DNA of 64,000 nt, from contig NZ_JAGTWY010000001.1 of NCBI RefSeq assembly GCF_023657445.1, positions 248,001 through 312,000 on the forward strand, given 5' to 3'. The translations under genes and the position numbers were made by a program. Positions 36,710 through 47,472 of the stretch are shown here, one piece after another. Numbering within the stretch: position 1 is the stretch's first letter; each line of letters opens with the position of its first letter. This stretch comes from Marinobacter sediminum. Lineage in GTDB: Bacteria > Pseudomonadota > Gammaproteobacteria > Pseudomonadales > Oleiphilaceae. The notes under the pieces were generated by a model. The model ran no database searches, was not told the origin of the DNA, and worked only from the letters and a program-made list of their open reading frames with translations.

Positions 36710-38454
36710 TACAGGTCTCCGCTGTTTGTCAGCCGCTCAATGGTTTCCCTGAGGATGTCATGGTCGGCATCCTGTTCCAGTCCCTTCTTCCAGATGATGC
36801 GCGCCTGTTCCTCTGCGCCACTCATCCAGAGTGCTTCGCCGTAATGGGCGGCGACTTCCGGGTCCGGGTAGGCGGACCAGGCCCGGGCCAGATACTCCAG
36901 GGCCGGCTGGATCTGGCCTTCCCTGAACAGGACCCAGCCCATGCTGTCGAGGATGGCCGGGTTCCCGGGGTCCAGGGTCAATGCTCGTTCAATGTATCTC
37001 CGTGCTTCCTGCAGTCGATCCGTGCGGGTGGTCAGGATGTAGCCGAGGGCGTTAAGGGCTATGGCGTTATCAGGATTTTCCTCGATGATCTGTTCCAGAT
37101 CGTCCACGGCGCTCTCTGGCTGGTCCAATGTATCCAGCAGCATCGCACGCGCGTAGCGGATCTGGACGTTTTCGGGGAACGTTTCGAGTGCGGTTGTTGC
37201 GGTTTCCAGTGCGGCCTGATGCTGTTGCTGATCCAGCAGCAGGTTTACCTGAAGAAGCCAGAAATTTTCGGCCTGCTGAGGATTGGTGTTGCGCAGGGTG
37301 CTTATGTTTTCTATCGCTTCGTCCAGTTTGCCGTTCGAGGCGAGGAGGGCGCTTGCCCTTGCCAGGGCCGGGAAGTAGTAGTTGCCCTGCTGTACGCTCT
37401 GGTAAAACCCGATGGCCTGTTCGGTGTTGCCGGCTTCGTCTTCAACACGGCCCAGATAGTAGTTGGCTTCGTTGGTGTGGTGGCCCTGTTCAATCAGAAG
37501 GGTGAGTTCTTCTTTTGCCAGCCCGGTCTGGCCATTTTCCAGTGCCACCAGTGCATAGGAAAGGCGCAGGCTAGGTGTGTTTGGGTAACGTTTAACCAGG
37601 CGGTTGAACTCGTCCTGGGCTGTCTGCAGCTCCTTCTCGCCGATCAGCATACGACCATACAATGTGCCCATCCGGCGATTGCTGGGGAAGCGGCGAGTGT
37701 TGGTCATCAGGTAGTCCAGCGCTTCCCGCTTGTCACCGGTCTGGTAAAGAAGATCACCTTTGAGGATGATGGCCGGCTGGAAGTTGGGTTTTTCTTCCAG
37801 CAGAGGTTTCAGGCGATTCAGGGCTTCGCCAGGATTGCCTGTCACTTTTAATAGCAGTGCAATGCTGTATTCCAGTTCGGGGATGTCGGGGTGGCGTTCG
37901 GCCATCTGGTTGTATAAAGAGAGCAGTTCCTGCTGTTGCTCCGGGCGGAGGTTGCCGGACATGGCAGCCAGGCTGTCAAAGTCGGCATCGCCCCCCTGGT
38001 CCATGATTTTTTCCATATGATCGAGCGCGATACCCAGTTCGTCATTTTTGACGGCCTGGATGGCGGAGACCCTGTGAGCCTGGATGTTGTCTGGATCCAC
38101 TTCCAGCCAGAGTTCGGCAAGCTGTCTTTGAGCGTTGTCGCCATTCAGTGACTGGGCAATGCGCATAGCCCGCGAGATGACGCCTTTATCCCGGGACTTC
38201 TGGGCTGCTTTCAGGTAGTTCACCAGCGTGACATCGAAGCGACCCCGCTGTGCGGCAATTTCAGCTGACAATAAAAGATAGAGGACGTCCGGCTCGAAGT
38301 CGGCGTATTCCATGCTCTCTTCGCTGGTGGTCTTGCCCGAAGCCTTCGAGGCTTCTTCGGTGGCGGGCGTTTCCTGGGGGGCGGTGAGGCTGGCACAGCC
38401 TGACAATGAAAGGCCTATCAGGCAGGTAACCAAAAACAGTGCGGATTTGTGCAT
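36709..38454 (-). CDS. TPR-repeat lipoprotein
   Basis: 581 residues with lipobox LSGC (Cys20) and a long series of TPR helices, from about residue 75 to the C-terminus; examples are HPDIPELEYSIALLLKVTGNPGEALNRL and PGNPAILDSMGWVLFREGQIQPALEYLARA, each given in short form. The position upstream of lolB and divergent from hemA is conserved in Pseudomonas. It probably acts as an outer-membrane-tethered periplasmic scaffold. The Ala+2 residue suggests outer-membrane targeting. Partner proteins unknown. Confidence 0.9.
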   Translation of the reverse strand: MHKSALFLVTCLIGLSLSGCASLTAPQETPATEEASKASGKTTSEESMEYADFEPDVLYLLLSAEIAAQRGRFDVTLVNYLKAAQKSRDKGVISRAMRIAQSLNGDNAQRQLAELWLEVDPDNIQAHRVSAIQAVKNDELGIALDHMEKIMDQGGDADFDSLAAMSGNLRPEQQQELLSLYNQMAERHPDIPELEYSIALLLKVTGNPGEALNRLKPLLEEKPNFQPAIILKGDLLYQTGDKREALDYLMTNTRRFPSNRRMGTLYGRMLIGEKELQTAQDEFNRLVKRYPNTPSLRLSYALVALENGQTGLAKEELTLLIEQGHHTNEANYYLGRVEDEAGNTEQAIGFYQSVQQGNYYFPALARASALLASNGKLDEAIENISTLRNTNPQQAENFWLLQVNLLLDQQQHQAALETATTALETFPENVQIRYARAMLLDTLDQPESAVDDLEQIIEENPDNAIALNALGYILTTRTDRLQEARRYIERALTLDPGNPAILDSMGWVLFREGQIQPALEYLARAWSAYPDPEVAAHYGEALWMSGAEEQARIIWKKGLEQDADHDILRETIERLTNSGDL

Positions 38455-38549
38455 GCAACTTCCCGTGAATCTGTCGACAACGCATCAGAAATACCCACAA
38501 GCCAGCGATTTTATTGAGCTGGATCGGGTCGCGGCCTCGGCCGGTTCCC

Positions 38550-38659
38550 TATAATGGCATAAGCATCTGATCTTGCCCAACCTGTCCGCACTTCCCGAAG
38601 CGGGGAGGTTTTGGGTAGCAGCAGAGGCCGCTGGCCGTTAAAATAGCGGTAATTTAACG
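38550..38659 (+). promoter_or_regulatory. Putative hemA promoter region
   Basis: TATAAT at 38550-38555 is a perfect -10 box but no good -35 is 17 bp upstream. Further down, CGTTAAA (38636-38642) and TTTAACG (38653-38659) form a perfect inverted repeat with a 10-nt loop that could be an operator or leader hairpin. The hemA ATG itself has only a weak Shine-Dalgarno. Confidence 0.3.
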
Positions 38660-38688
38660 TTCGTTGGCATAAGGTTGTTCAACCATAG

Positions 38689-39978
38689 ATGGCACTGGTA
38701 ACGCTTGGAATCAATCATCGCACCGCTCCGGTGGAGTTGCGCGAACGAATTGCGTTTACGCCCGAGCGTATGGGGGAGGCGTTTGCTGAACTGCGCGCCG
38801 CGTCTGGTGCCACTGAAGCCGCCATCCTTTCGACGTGTAACCGTACCGAACTCTACCTTGCCGGGGATGATGACTGTGCACCCGCGGTATTGCGCTGGCT
38901 TGCCGGCTTTCATGATCTGGAACCGGCCGATCTGGAGCAGGCGTTGTATGTGCACCGTGATGGGGATGCCGTGCAGCACGTGATGCGCGTGGCAGCGGGG
39001 CTGGATTCCATGGTCCTCGGCGAGCCCCAGATCCTCGGTCAGTTGAAGGATGCCTACGCCCTTGCGCGGGAGAATGGTGCCAGCGGCTCATTCCTCTCCC
39101 GCCTGTTTGAGCAGACGTTCTCCGTTGCCAAGCGTATTCGTACCCAGACGGCTATTGGTGAAAACCCGGTCTCCGTTGCCTACGCTGCGGTCACCATGGC
39201 GCACCATATATTTGCCGATATGTCCCGTAACAAGGCTTTGTTGATTGGTGCTGGCAAGACTATGGAACTGGTAGCACGCCATCTGTCGGATGCCGGTGTT
39301 AAAGACTTTCTGGTTGCCAACCGTACACTGGAACGTGCGCAGGCTCTTGCCGGGGCGCATGGTGGTGAGGGTATCCTGCTTTCGGAGATTCCGGATCACC
39401 TGGGCGACGTGGATATCATCATTGCGTCAACTGCCAGCCCGATGCCGGTTTTGGGCAAGGGTGCCGTTGAACGTGCCCTGAAGAAACGCAAGCACCGACC
39501 CTATTTTATGGTGGATATCGCGGTACCCCGGGATATTGAACCTGAAGTCGCCTCACTGGCGGATGTCTATCTTTATACCGTGGATGACTTGCGCCAGGTC
39601 ATAGAGGAAAACATTCGCTCCCGTGAAGGCGCCGCCCGCGAAGCCGAAAATCTGGTTAGCGCCGGGGTGCAGGATTTCCTGAACCAGCTCCGTGCCCTGG
39701 ATGCGGTGTCCACCCTCAAGCAGTTTCGCCAGCGTGCCGAAATCCTGCGTGATACGGAAACCGAAAAAGCCCTGCGCACGCTCCGCAACGGCGGCGACCC
39801 CGAAACGGTATTGCGCAGCCTGGCTCGTGGCCTTACCAACAAACTTCTGCATGAACCGTCGGTTCAGGTCCGAAAGGCGACCACCGAAGGGCGTCCCGAG
39901 GTGACCGAATGGTTGCGTGAATTGCATCAGCTGGATGTTCTGGAAGCAGACGAGTCGACCACCCCGGAAAAACTATGA
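38689..39978 (+). CDS. hemA: Glutamyl-tRNA reductase
   Basis: 429 residues. NADPH-dependent enzyme that commits glutamyl-tRNA to tetrapyrrole synthesis. Catalytic Cys is in [12 protein letters not shown] (near 50), with [15 protein letters not shown] before it, the [17 protein letters not shown] signature near 110-125, and the NADPH domain [15 protein letters not shown]. The C-terminal dimerisation helix is present. Its stop overlaps the prfA start (ATGA). Confidence 0.97.
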   Translation: MALVTLGINHRTAPVELRERIAFTPERMGEAFAELRAASGATEAAILSTCNRTELYLAGDDDCAPAVLRWLAGFHDLEPADLEQALYVHRDGDAVQHVMRVAAGLDSMVLGEPQILGQLKDAYALARENGASGSFLSRLFEQTFSVAKRIRTQTAIGENPVSVAYAAVTMAHHIFADMSRNKALLIGAGKTMELVARHLSDAGVKDFLVANRTLERAQALAGAHGGEGILLSEIPDHLGDVDIIIASTASPMPVLGKGAVERALKKRKHRPYFMVDIAVPRDIEPEVASLADVYLYTVDDLRQVIEENIRSREGAAREAENLVSAGVQDFLNQLRALDAVSTLKQFRQRAEILRDTETEKALRTLRNGGDPETVLRSLARGLTNKLLHEPSVQVRKATTEGRPEVTEWLRELHQLDVLEADESTTPEKL

Positions 39979-41063
39979 AATCATCGATTCAATCCCGCCT
40001 CGAACAGCTCGCTGATCGGTTCGAGGAGGTTAGCGCATTGCTCAGCGATGCCTCCGTTATTGGCAACCAGAATCAGTTCCGCGATCTTTCCCGCGAGTTT
40101 GCGGAAATCGAGCCGATCGTGCATTGCTTCGAGGCCTGGCGTCATTCCCTGGATGACATCGAAGCCGCCAAAGAACTGGCCAGTGACAGTGATGCTGATA
40201 TGCGCGAGATGGCGGCCGATGAGCTGGAGGTCGCCCAGCAGAAAAACGAAGAGCTGGACGAGGAACTGCAGCGGCTGATGCTGCCCAAGGATCCCAACGA
40301 CAGCAAGAGTATCTTTCTGGAAATCCGTGCCGGTACCGGCGGCGATGAAGCTGCCATTTTCGCCGGTGACCTCTTTCGAATGTATAGCCGGTATGCGGAA
40401 CGCCGTCGCTGGCAGGTGGAAGTGCTGAGCGAGAGTGAAGGCGAGCACGGAGGCTATAAGGAACTCATCGCCCGGGTCGCTGGCGATGGTGTGTATGGTG
40501 CGCTGAAGTTCGAGTCTGGCGCGCATCGGGTCCAGCGGGTGCCGGAAACGGAATCCCAGGGCCGCATCCATACCTCTGCGTGCACGGTGGCGGTGATGCC
40601 GGAAGCGGATGAAACCGAGGCCGTGGACATCAACAAATCGGATCTTCGGATCGACACCTTCCGTGCCTCGGGCGCTGGCGGTCAGCACGTTAACAAGACA
40701 GACTCAGCCATCCGGATTACGCACCTTCCCACTGGCATTGTCGTGGAATGCCAGGAAGAGCGTTCCCAACATAAAAACCGTGCCAAGGCGCTGAGCTTCC
40801 TGGCGTCCCGGCTGCAGAATGACGAGATTGAGCGTCAGCAGAAATCCGTGGCCGAGACCCGTAAGAGCCTGGTCGGCAGTGGCGACCGTTCCGAACGTAT
40901 CCGTACCTATAACTTCCCCCAGGGTCGGGTAACCGATCACCGTATTAACCTGACATTGTACAAACTCGATGAGGTGGTATCGGGCGATCTGGATGCGGTG
41001 ATTGTTCCGCTGCAACAGGAACATCAGGCTGAGTTGCTGGCTTCACTCGCCGATGACCAGTAA
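39975..41063 (+). CDS. prfA: Peptide chain release factor 1
   Basis: 362 residues. Reads UAA/UAG and triggers peptide release. The GGQ motif is in [16 protein letters not shown], and the tripeptide anticodon PET is in [14 protein letters not shown] (the family has PxT). PrmC, encoded next, methylates the GGQ glutamine. Start overlaps hemA (ATGA); stop overlaps the prmC start by 11 bp. Confidence 0.97.
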   Translation: MKSSIQSRLEQLADRFEEVSALLSDASVIGNQNQFRDLSREFAEIEPIVHCFEAWRHSLDDIEAAKELASDSDADMREMAADELEVAQQKNEELDEELQRLMLPKDPNDSKSIFLEIRAGTGGDEAAIFAGDLFRMYSRYAERRRWQVEVLSESEGEHGGYKELIARVAGDGVYGALKFESGAHRVQRVPETESQGRIHTSACTVAVMPEADETEAVDINKSDLRIDTFRASGAGGQHVNKTDSAIRITHLPTGIVVECQEERSQHKNRAKALSFLASRLQNDEIERQQKSVAETRKSLVGSGDRSERIRTYNFPQGRVTDHRINLTLYKLDEVVSGDLDAVIVPLQQEHQAELLASLADDQ

Positions 41064-41943
41064 ATCCTTACTGACCTGTGAGAGCCTGCTGTATCAGGCT
41101 GCAGAACGTATCCCCAGTGACAGTCCCCGGCTGGATGCGGAATTGTTGCTGAGTCATGTAACCGGGCTCAGCCGAACCAGCTTCCGGGCCTGGCCGGAGC
41201 GGGAGGTCTCCGTTGCGCATGCGGCAGAGTTTGAAGCACTGGTGTCCGAAAGGGTGAATGGGAGCCCCATTGCCTACCTGTTGGGGCATCAGGAGTTCTG
41301 GTCCCTTCCTTTATATGTCAGTCCGTCCACCCTGATTCCCCGGCCCGACACCGAGTGTCTGGTGGAAGCGGCGCTTTCCCTGCCGCTGCCAGCCAGTGCC
41401 CGGGTGCTGGATCTCGGTACCGGCACCGGAGCCATTGCTCTGGCATTGGCCAGCGAACATGCAGACTGGCAAGTGACTGCCTGCGATTACGTAGACGAGG
41501 CCGTTGAGCTTGCACACCGGAATGCCCGGGCGTTGCAGCTGCCTGTCCGTGTGGTGCGGAGTTCCTGGTTTTCCGGACTGGCCGCGGGGAAGTTTGATCT
41601 GGTCGTGTCTAACCCTCCCTATATCGCCAGTGCCGACCACCACCTTGAACAGGGTGATGTCCGGTTTGAGCCTTCTTCTGCGCTGGTGTCTGGCGAGGAC
41701 GGTCTGGACGATTTGCGCCTGATCGTGGAACAGGCGCCGGAGTGGCTTGAGGCCGGGGGCTGGCTGCTGGTTGAGCATGGTTTCGATCAGGCCGAAGCGG
41801 TCCGTTCGCTGTTCGAGTCCCGGGGATTTGTGGCGGTTGAGAGCCGGAAAGACTACGGTGACTGCGACCGGATGACTCTGGGACAATGGATCGGAGCCTC
41901 TGTGTTACGGGATCAGGAAACAGGAGACCAACATGCTGAGTGA
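41053..41943 (+). CDS. prmC: Release factor glutamine N5-methyltransferase
   Basis: 296 residues. SAM-dependent enzyme that modifies the GGQ Gln of RF1 and RF2. SAM motif [15 protein letters not shown] (near 118-132) and the catalytic NPPY (VSNPPYIAS, near 190). The N-terminal helical RF-binding domain is present. ATG 41053 overlaps the prfA stop by 11 bp; the longer upstream frame is not used. Its end overlaps moeB by 11 bp. Confidence 0.96.
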   Translation: MTSKSLLTCESLLYQAAERIPSDSPRLDAELLLSHVTGLSRTSFRAWPEREVSVAHAAEFEALVSERVNGSPIAYLLGHQEFWSLPLYVSPSTLIPRPDTECLVEAALSLPLPASARVLDLGTGTGAIALALASEHADWQVTACDYVDEAVELAHRNARALQLPVRVVRSSWFSGLAAGKFDLVVSNPPYIASADHHLEQGDVRFEPSSALVSGEDGLDDLRLIVEQAPEWLEAGGWLLVEHGFDQAEAVRSLFESRGFVAVESRKDYGDCDRMTLGQWIGASVLRDQETGDQHAE

Positions 41944-42682
41944 TGACGAGCTGCTGCGTTACAGCCGGCAGATACTGATGCCCAGGTTCGATGTGGCGGG
42001 CCAGGAAGCGCTGAAGTCTGCCCGTGTGTTGGTCATCGGTGCCGGTGGTCTTGGCTGTCCGGTAGCGCTCTACCTCGGAGCTGCGGGCGTGGGGCATCTG
42101 ACCCTCGTGGACGACGATGACATTGAGTTGGCAAACCTCCAGCGCCAGATCGCGTTTGAGCAAGGCCAGTTGGGTGACTCAAAGGCAGAAACGCTGGCGG
42201 ATCGTGTACGGCGAATTAATCCACAGGTGTCGGTCACCGCTCTGAATCAACGTCTGAGCGGGGATGAGCTGGTTCGTCAGGTGGAAGATGCCAGTCTGGT
42301 TTTGGATTGCAGCGACAACTTCAACACCCGCTTTGCCCTGAACCGGGCCTGCGTGGCTGCCAGGGTGCCCCTTGTGTCTGGAGCCGCCATTCGCGGGGAG
42401 GGGCAGTTATCGGTTTATGATTCGCGCGTCGATAGTAGTCCCTGCTATCACTGTCTGTATCCGGAGCAGGGCAATGAGGATCTGACCTGCTCTGAGGCCG
42501 GCGTTATCGCGCCTCTGGTCGGCATGATTGGTTCTGCCCAGGCGATGGAGGCCATCAAAGTCATCTCGGGGATTGGTAAGTCCCTGATCGGACGCCTGCT
42601 GATTCTCGATGCCTGGGAAATGCAATGGCGCGAAATGAAGCTGGCCCGCGATCCGGAATGCCCTGTTTGCGCTGACCGGTAA
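41933..42682 (+). CDS. moeB: E1-like adenylyltransferase MoeB (HesA/MoeB/ThiF family)
   Basis: 249 residues, the same length as E. coli MoeB. Activates the MoaD C-terminus by adenylation for molybdopterin synthesis. ATP site VLVIGAGGLGCPVALYLGAAG, the ND/Arg region LQRQIAFEQGQLG, DCSDNFNTR, and the zinc pairs CYHC and CPVC. No rhodanese domain. ThiF activity is an alternative. murI, which follows in Pseudomonas, is not here; instead a palindromic repeat follows. Confidence 0.9.
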   Translation: MLSDDELLRYSRQILMPRFDVAGQEALKSARVLVIGAGGLGCPVALYLGAAGVGHLTLVDDDDIELANLQRQIAFEQGQLGDSKAETLADRVRRINPQVSVTALNQRLSGDELVRQVEDASLVLDCSDNFNTRFALNRACVAARVPLVSGAAIRGEGQLSVYDSRVDSSPCYHCLYPEQGNEDLTCSEAGVIAPLVGMIGSAQAMEAIKVISGIGKSLIGRLLILDAWEMQWREMKLARDPECPVCADR

Positions 42683-42698
42683 TTCGGGCTTTGGGGCA

Positions 42699-42807
42699 GA
42701 AACAGGCTGACAGGCTTTTCCAAAACACGCTGTGAATACCTCCCTGTACGCTCGGCTCCGCCATCCATGGCTCCGCACGGTTCTGGAAAAGCCTGTCAGC
42801 CTGTTTC
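42699..42807. repeat. 109-bp palindromic intergenic repeat
   Basis: Two perfect 24-bp inverted arms at 42699-42722 and 42784-42807, separated by 61 bp that contains two direct GGCTCCGC copies around CATCCAT. It lies between the stop codons of convergent moeB and phrB and touches phrB within 3 bp. It may also act as a terminator structure, though no T-run is present. Likely a dispersed REP/MITE-like element (inference); no other copy seen in this window. Confidence 0.8.
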
Positions 42808-42810
42808 CCG

Positions 42811-44211
42811 TTACTCTTTGAGAGCCTGAAACTTCGCGATGGCGTCTTTCCGGCTTTCCTTCAGGTCGACGATGGGTCTTGGGTAACCCTTCGGGATCAC
42901 GCCACCCTTGCCGGGATTGTGAATGCGCTTGGCATCCAGCTTTGCCAGTTCCGGCACCCACTGCCGAATGAAATAACCTTTCGGATCGAACCTCTCGCTC
43001 TGGGTGACCGGGTTAAACACCCGGAAATAGGGCGCGGCGTCAGTACCGGTTGAGGCACTCCACTGCCAGCCGCCATTATTCGAGGCCAGGAAACCATCCA
43101 CCAGTTTTGACATGAAATAGGCTTCTCCCAGGCGCCAGTCGATGAACAGGTTCTTGGTCAGGAACATGGCGGTAACCATTCTCAGGCGGTTGTGCATCCA
43201 GCCCGTCTCATTCAGTTGGCGCATGGCCGCATCGACGATGGGAATGCCGGTATGCCCGGTCTTCCAGGCGTCAAACCTGTCGCCGGGATCGTTCCACGCC
43301 AGATTCTCGGTTTCAGGTTTGAACGCCCTGTGCATGCTGACCCGAGGGTAGTGGTAGAGAATATTGATGTAGAAATCCCGCCAGGCGATTTCGTTGATCC
43401 ATGTTGTCAGGCCCTCCTGATTGCCGCCCATCCCCTGAGCCTGATGTGCAGCCAGCAAACACTGGCGACCCGAGAGCACACCGTTAGCCAGGTAGGGTGA
43501 GAGCTGACTGGTGCCGTCGATGGCCGGGAAGTCCCGGTCATCCTTGTAGGCGCCCCCACGTTCGCTGAGAAAGCCTTCCAGTTCTCGATGAGCGGCGTCT
43601 TCGCCGGTTTCTACCAGTGCCGGCGGTGCCTCTCTGAAAGGTTCCGGAATCTCATTAAGCTTTGCCGGTTCTATGGCATCGCTCTGGGCAGGTGGAATCG
43701 GGAATGCTGATGGTTGAGTCTCATCGACCCAGCTGCGCCAGCGTCTCGAAAACGGTGTGAATACCGAATAGGGCTCCCGCTGCTGGGTCAGGATATCGCC
43801 TACCGGAGCGACGGTCTGGTCGCGGTATTTGCAGACGCCGATTCCCAGGCTATCCAGCCGCTGCTTGAAAGCCTTGTCCCTTCGCCGCTCATTGACACCG
43901 TACTCCTCGTTAAAGTGCGCCTTGGAGATACCGTTTTCATGGCAAAACTGCTCCAGCTTGACGAGGCTGTCATCAAACCGGCTGGCTGAGATGAAGGTCA
44001 GGGGAATGCCGAGCTTTGCGAGCTCTTCGGAGAGCGCGTTGGCGTGAGCTATGAGGAAATGCACCCGAGCAGGCGACCAGTCGTGCTCCAGCCACTGCTC
44101 TGGTGTCACGATAAAACAGGCGCGCACCCCGGCTTTCTCCTTGCAGGCGGCGGTAAGGGCGGGGTTGTCAGCAACCCGAAGGTCATTCCGGAACCAGACC
44201 AGCTGTGTCAT
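42811..44211 (-). CDS. phrB: Deoxyribodipyrimidine photolyase
   Basis: 466-residue class I CPD photolyase; FAD-dependent light-driven repair of pyrimidine dimers. N-terminal antenna-binding domain (TQLVWFRNDLRVADNPALT) and C-terminal FAD domain with TTWINEIAWRDFYINILYHYP (short form), HTGIPIVDAAMRQLNETGWMHNR and the Trp-rich NNGGWQWSASTGTDAAPYFR. ATG 44211 follows CAGGA. Divergent from the DUF432 gene. Confidence 0.96.
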   Translation of the reverse strand: MTQLVWFRNDLRVADNPALTAACKEKAGVRACFIVTPEQWLEHDWSPARVHFLIAHANALSEELAKLGIPLTFISASRFDDSLVKLEQFCHENGISKAHFNEEYGVNERRRDKAFKQRLDSLGIGVCKYRDQTVAPVGDILTQQREPYSVFTPFSRRWRSWVDETQPSAFPIPPAQSDAIEPAKLNEIPEPFREAPPALVETGEDAAHRELEGFLSERGGAYKDDRDFPAIDGTSQLSPYLANGVLSGRQCLLAAHQAQGMGGNQEGLTTWINEIAWRDFYINILYHYPRVSMHRAFKPETENLAWNDPGDRFDAWKTGHTGIPIVDAAMRQLNETGWMHNRLRMVTAMFLTKNLFIDWRLGEAYFMSKLVDGFLASNNGGWQWSASTGTDAAPYFRVFNPVTQSERFDPKGYFIRQWVPELAKLDAKRIHNPGKGGVIPKGYPRPIVDLKESRKDAIAKFQALKE

Positions 44212-44358
44212 CGTAAATCCTGCGTCGCTTTTGGCTTGTGGGCATACGGGTAAATACATGCCAGTGTTTCAATAAAATCACAGACTTGGATATTCGCTGA
44301 GGTGCCACGATTGGATTATAGTTAGTTGAACCTGCCTGCAAGACTTTAAAGGAGATGT

Positions 44359-45177
44359 GTGGCGTATATGGAATCCAAAACCGAAGGCCGGCGCGATGGC
44401 GTCTGGGCTCAGCCCTATACCCTGGCCTCCGGGCAAACCCAGTCTCATCAGCTGGGTCACGTTAATCTTTGGGTGACATTGCTCGACCGGGAATGGCAGA
44501 TCCGTTCCGAAACGGTAGAGCTGGATATCGATCCGGTCAGCTGGACGGAGACTGTGGGTCACACCTTGCCGTCGAAAGAGATGTCGTTACAGCGCTTTAT
44601 CCGTGCCGAGGGGGCAGACACTGTCACGTTTATTCCTGCTGTTGGTTCGCTTCCCACGGTAGTCCGTCCTTATCAGCCGCTGACGATTCCGGCGGGAGAG
44701 CAGTGCGTTATCTACGTGGGCACATTGGTGTGGATGAACGTTTGTGTTGGTGACGCCCGGACTATGCTGACGGAGATACCCCTGGCGGTACCGTCGCTCA
44801 CCTGGGTGGGGCGGAACACGATGGAAGGGGAGCTGTGTTATTCGTCGGCCAGCGTTGCCCGCCTGGTGTTGGAAGCGGTGCCAAAGCGTCCCTGGCGGGC
44901 GGTAACGCCGGTCACCATTATCAATCGCCGGGAGGAGCCGCTGCTGTTGGAGCGTTTCAGTCTCCCGACACCAATGTTATCGCTCCATCTGAATGAGCGG
45001 GGCCAGTTATGGACGCCGGGCGTAACGGTGGAGTGCGAAACCGATATGAACTCGGCCAGTCTGCATGTCGATCAGACAGTGTTTGCGGCCGCAGGTAAAT
45101 GCCAGCAGGTGGGGCCTGCCCGGGAGAAGGTTGCCCGTGGTCGTTTTGTTCGCGCCTTTGATCGTATGTTCGGTTAA
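44359..45177 (+). CDS. DUF432 protein
   Basis: 272 residues, soluble, beta-rich, with no signal peptide and no TM. It matches the little-studied DUF432 family (HVNLWVTLLDREWQIRSET region, and CVIYVGTLVWMNVCVG, PSLTWVGRNTMEGELCYSS). The GTG start has GGAG five bases upstream; ATG three codons later is the alternative. It lies 24 bp before an MscS channel gene, and this adjacency suggests it is a cytoplasmic partner or regulator of that channel (inference). No enzymatic motif seen. Confidence 0.8.
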   Translation: MAYMESKTEGRRDGVWAQPYTLASGQTQSHQLGHVNLWVTLLDREWQIRSETVELDIDPVSWTETVGHTLPSKEMSLQRFIRAEGADTVTFIPAVGSLPTVVRPYQPLTIPAGEQCVIYVGTLVWMNVCVGDARTMLTEIPLAVPSLTWVGRNTMEGELCYSSASVARLVLEAVPKRPWRAVTPVTIINRREEPLLLERFSLPTPMLSLHLNERGQLWTPGVTVECETDMNSASLHVDQTVFAAAGKCQQVGPAREKVARGRFVRAFDRMFG

Positions 45178-45201
45178 CCCCAGCTTGAGGGAGTTGAAGT
45201 T

Positions 45202-46089
45202 TTGTTAGAACAAATCCAGACCGGCATGATGTCGGTGCTCACGGGTGTTGCCTGGGGCCAATGGGTCAGCTCGATTTTTCTGCTGGTTCTTGGGCTGGTT
45301 CTAGGCTCGCTGGCGGCCCGAAGTGTCTCCCGTTTTATGGCGGAAAGAAGCACCCGACACCATACCGTGATGTTACGCCGGTTCGTATTTTACGTCATTG
45401 TCCTGCTGTTCGCCATAGCCGCTCTGCGGGAAGCGGGGTTCTCACTCGATGTGGTTCTGGGCGCAGCCGGCATCCTCACAGTAGCGATCGGTTTTGCTTC
45501 CCAGACCTCAGCGTCCAACATGATCAGCGGGTTATTTCTGCTGGTGGAGAAGCCCTTCGAAATCGGCGACTTTATTGAAGTTGATGCCACTCTTGGTGAG
45601 GTGGTCGGCATCGATATGTTGAGCGTAAAGTTACGCACGCCGGACAACCTGTATGTACGCATTCCCAATGAGACCCTGATCAAGACGCGGGTGGTGAACC
45701 GGTCCCGGTTCCCCATTCGCCGGCTCGACCTGACCGTGGGTATTGCCTACGCTGAAGATGTGGAACGAGTCGAAGCTCTGTTGTTAGGCTTGGCGGAAAA
45801 GAACCCTGTCTGCCTGGAAGAGCCTAAACCATTTGTGTTGGTTACCGCGTTCGGGCCGTCCTCCGTTGATCTGCAGTTCTCATTCTGGGTGCCCAAAGAC
45901 AAGGTGCTTGATGGGCGCAGCAGTATCATGGTGGCGATCAAGAAAGCTCTGGACCGGGAAGGCATCGAAATCCCCTTCCCGCACACCAGTATCTATGCCG
46001 GTAGCCATTCCGAGCCCTTCCGCGTGCAGCTGCTGGGGCCGGAAACACTCTCTAACAAGGAACCCCTGGATGTCGACAAAGACCGTTGA
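45202..46089 (+). CDS. MscS-family mechanosensitive ion channel
   Basis: 295 residues, similar to E. coli MscS (286). Three TM helices: about 20-38, 55-75 and 80-105, the last (pore) helix being followed by the MscS signature [16 protein letters not shown] and [13 protein letters not shown] of the beta domain. The cytoplasmic cage continues to the C-terminus. Opens on membrane tension to release solutes. The start is a TTG after GAGGGAG; internal ATGs at 45226/45229 lack a ribosome site. The stop is overlapped by the next gene by 20 bp. Confidence 0.9.
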   Translation: MLEQIQTGMMSVLTGVAWGQWVSSIFLLVLGLVLGSLAARSVSRFMAERSTRHHTVMLRRFVFYVIVLLFAIAALREAGFSLDVVLGAAGILTVAIGFASQTSASNMISGLFLLVEKPFEIGDFIEVDATLGEVVGIDMLSVKLRTPDNLYVRIPNETLIKTRVVNRSRFPIRRLDLTVGIAYAEDVERVEALLLGLAEKNPVCLEEPKPFVLVTAFGPSSVDLQFSFWVPKDKVLDGRSSIMVAIKKALDREGIEIPFPHTSIYAGSHSEPFRVQLLGPETLSNKEPLDVDKDR

Positions 46090-46567
46090 AGTGATCAAAC
46101 CCATCGCCCCGAAACCCAACGATAATAAGGTTGGTCTTGGCTGGCGGGAGTGGGTGGCACTGCCGGATCTGGATATCAGCCGTATCAAGGCAAAGGTGGA
46201 TACCGGAGCGCGCACCTCATGCTTACATACCTTCCGCACGGAAACCTACACCGAGAACGGGGAACGTCGGGTCCGGTTCTGGGTCCACCCGGTGCAGAAC
46301 GATCTGCACAATGTGATGGAGTGCGATGCCAGGGTGTTGGATCAGCGCAAAGTTTGTGACTCCGGTGGTCACCGGGAAATGCGTCTGGTGATTGAAACCA
46401 CACTGGTGGTAGGCGACCAGAGCTGGCCGATTGAAATGACACTGACCAACCGGGACTCCATGCGGTTCAGAATGTTACTCGGGCGCACCGCCATGTCCGG
46501 TCGTTCGGTTGTTTACCCCGAAGCCTCTTACCTAGCCGGCGAACCGGCGCTAAGGACTGAAAAATGA
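46070..46567 (+). CDS. rimB: RimB-like retropepsin-fold protein (ATP-dependent zinc protease family)
   Basis: 165 residues. Belongs to the family annotated as ATP-dependent zinc protease (Pfam Zn_protease), which has a retropepsin-like aspartyl-protease fold. The active-site-like motif is [13 protein letters not shown] (near 43-55). In Pseudomonas fluorescens RimB partners RimK glutamate ligase. ATG 46070 follows AAGGA and overlaps MscS by 20 bp; its stop overlaps rimK by 4 bp (ATGA). The conserved coupling to RimK implies action on the ligase or on its product. Confidence 0.88.
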   Translation: MSTKTVEVIKPIAPKPNDNKVGLGWREWVALPDLDISRIKAKVDTGARTSCLHTFRTETYTENGERRVRFWVHPVQNDLHNVMECDARVLDQRKVCDSGGHREMRLVIETTLVVGDQSWPIEMTLTNRDSMRFRMLLGRTAMSGRSVVYPEASYLAGEPALRTEK

Positions 46568-47469
46568 GAATTGCGATTTTGTCGCGTAATAAAAACCTTT
46601 ACTCCACCCGACGTCTGGTGGAGGAAGGGATCAATCGTGGCCACGAGGTAAGGGTGATCGACTGCCTGCACTGCTCCATGAATATCACCTCCGCCAATCC
46701 CCAGATTCATTACCACGAGGAAGTCCTGGAAGACTACGATGTGGTCGTTCCGCGTATCGGCGCCTCGGTGACCTTCTACGGAACGGCGGTATTGCGGCAG
46801 TTTGAGATGATGGGCGTGTTCCCGGTCAATGAGTCCGTCGCCATTACCCGCTCACGGGACAAGCTGCGGTCTCTGCAGCTACTGGCCCGGAAGGGCGTAG
46901 GCATGCCAGTGACCGGGTTCGCCAACAAGCCTGATAACGTGCCCGAACTGCTGAAAATGGTTGGTGGTGCGCCGGTGGTGATCAAGCTGCTGCAGGGCAC
47001 CCAGGGCATTGGTGTGGTTCTGGCGGAAACCCGCAAGGCCGCGGAGAGTGTCATTGAAGCCTTCATGGGCCTGAAGGCCGACATCCTCGTGCAGGAGTTC
47101 GTCAAGGAAGCTGGCGGCGCCGATATCCGCTGCTTCGTCATTGGTGACAAGGTGATCGCTGCGATGAAGCGCCAGGGTGCCGAGGGCGAGTTTCGGTCCA
47201 ACTTGCACCGGGGGGGCAGCGCTTCACTGGTTCGTATTTCACCCGAGGAGCGTCGAACTGCAATCACGGCCGCCAAGTCCATGGGGCTCAATGTGGCCGG
47301 TGTCGATTTGCTGCGCTCCAGTCGTGGCCCCCTGGTCATGGAAGTGAATTCCTCGCCCGGGCTTGAAGGTATTGAGAATGCCACCGGCAAGAATGTCGCT
47401 GGCATGATCGTCAACTGGGTCGAAAAGAATCAACAACCCTGGAAAACCAGAACCAAAGGAAGGGGCTGA
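46564..47469 (+). CDS. rimK: RimK-family ATP-grasp amino-acid ligase
   Basis: 301 residues, as in E. coli RimK (300). ATP-grasp ligase that adds Glu to the C-terminus of ribosomal protein bS6, and makes poly-alpha-glutamate in vitro. Motifs: [57 protein letters not shown], and the metal/ATP site [24 protein letters not shown]. bS6 here has an acidic tail, so it is one candidate substrate, but the linkage to MscS and an M14 hydrolase could mean another one. Starts in the ATGA overlap with rimB. Confidence 0.93.
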   Translation: MRIAILSRNKNLYSTRRLVEEGINRGHEVRVIDCLHCSMNITSANPQIHYHEEVLEDYDVVVPRIGASVTFYGTAVLRQFEMMGVFPVNESVAITRSRDKLRSLQLLARKGVGMPVTGFANKPDNVPELLKMVGGAPVVIKLLQGTQGIGVVLAETRKAAESVIEAFMGLKADILVQEFVKEAGGADIRCFVIGDKVIAAMKRQGAEGEFRSNLHRGGSASLVRISPEERRTAITAAKSMGLNVAGVDLLRSSRGPLVMEVNSSPGLEGIENATGKNVAGMIVNWVEKNQQPWKTRTKGRG

Positions 47470-47472
47470 TTT

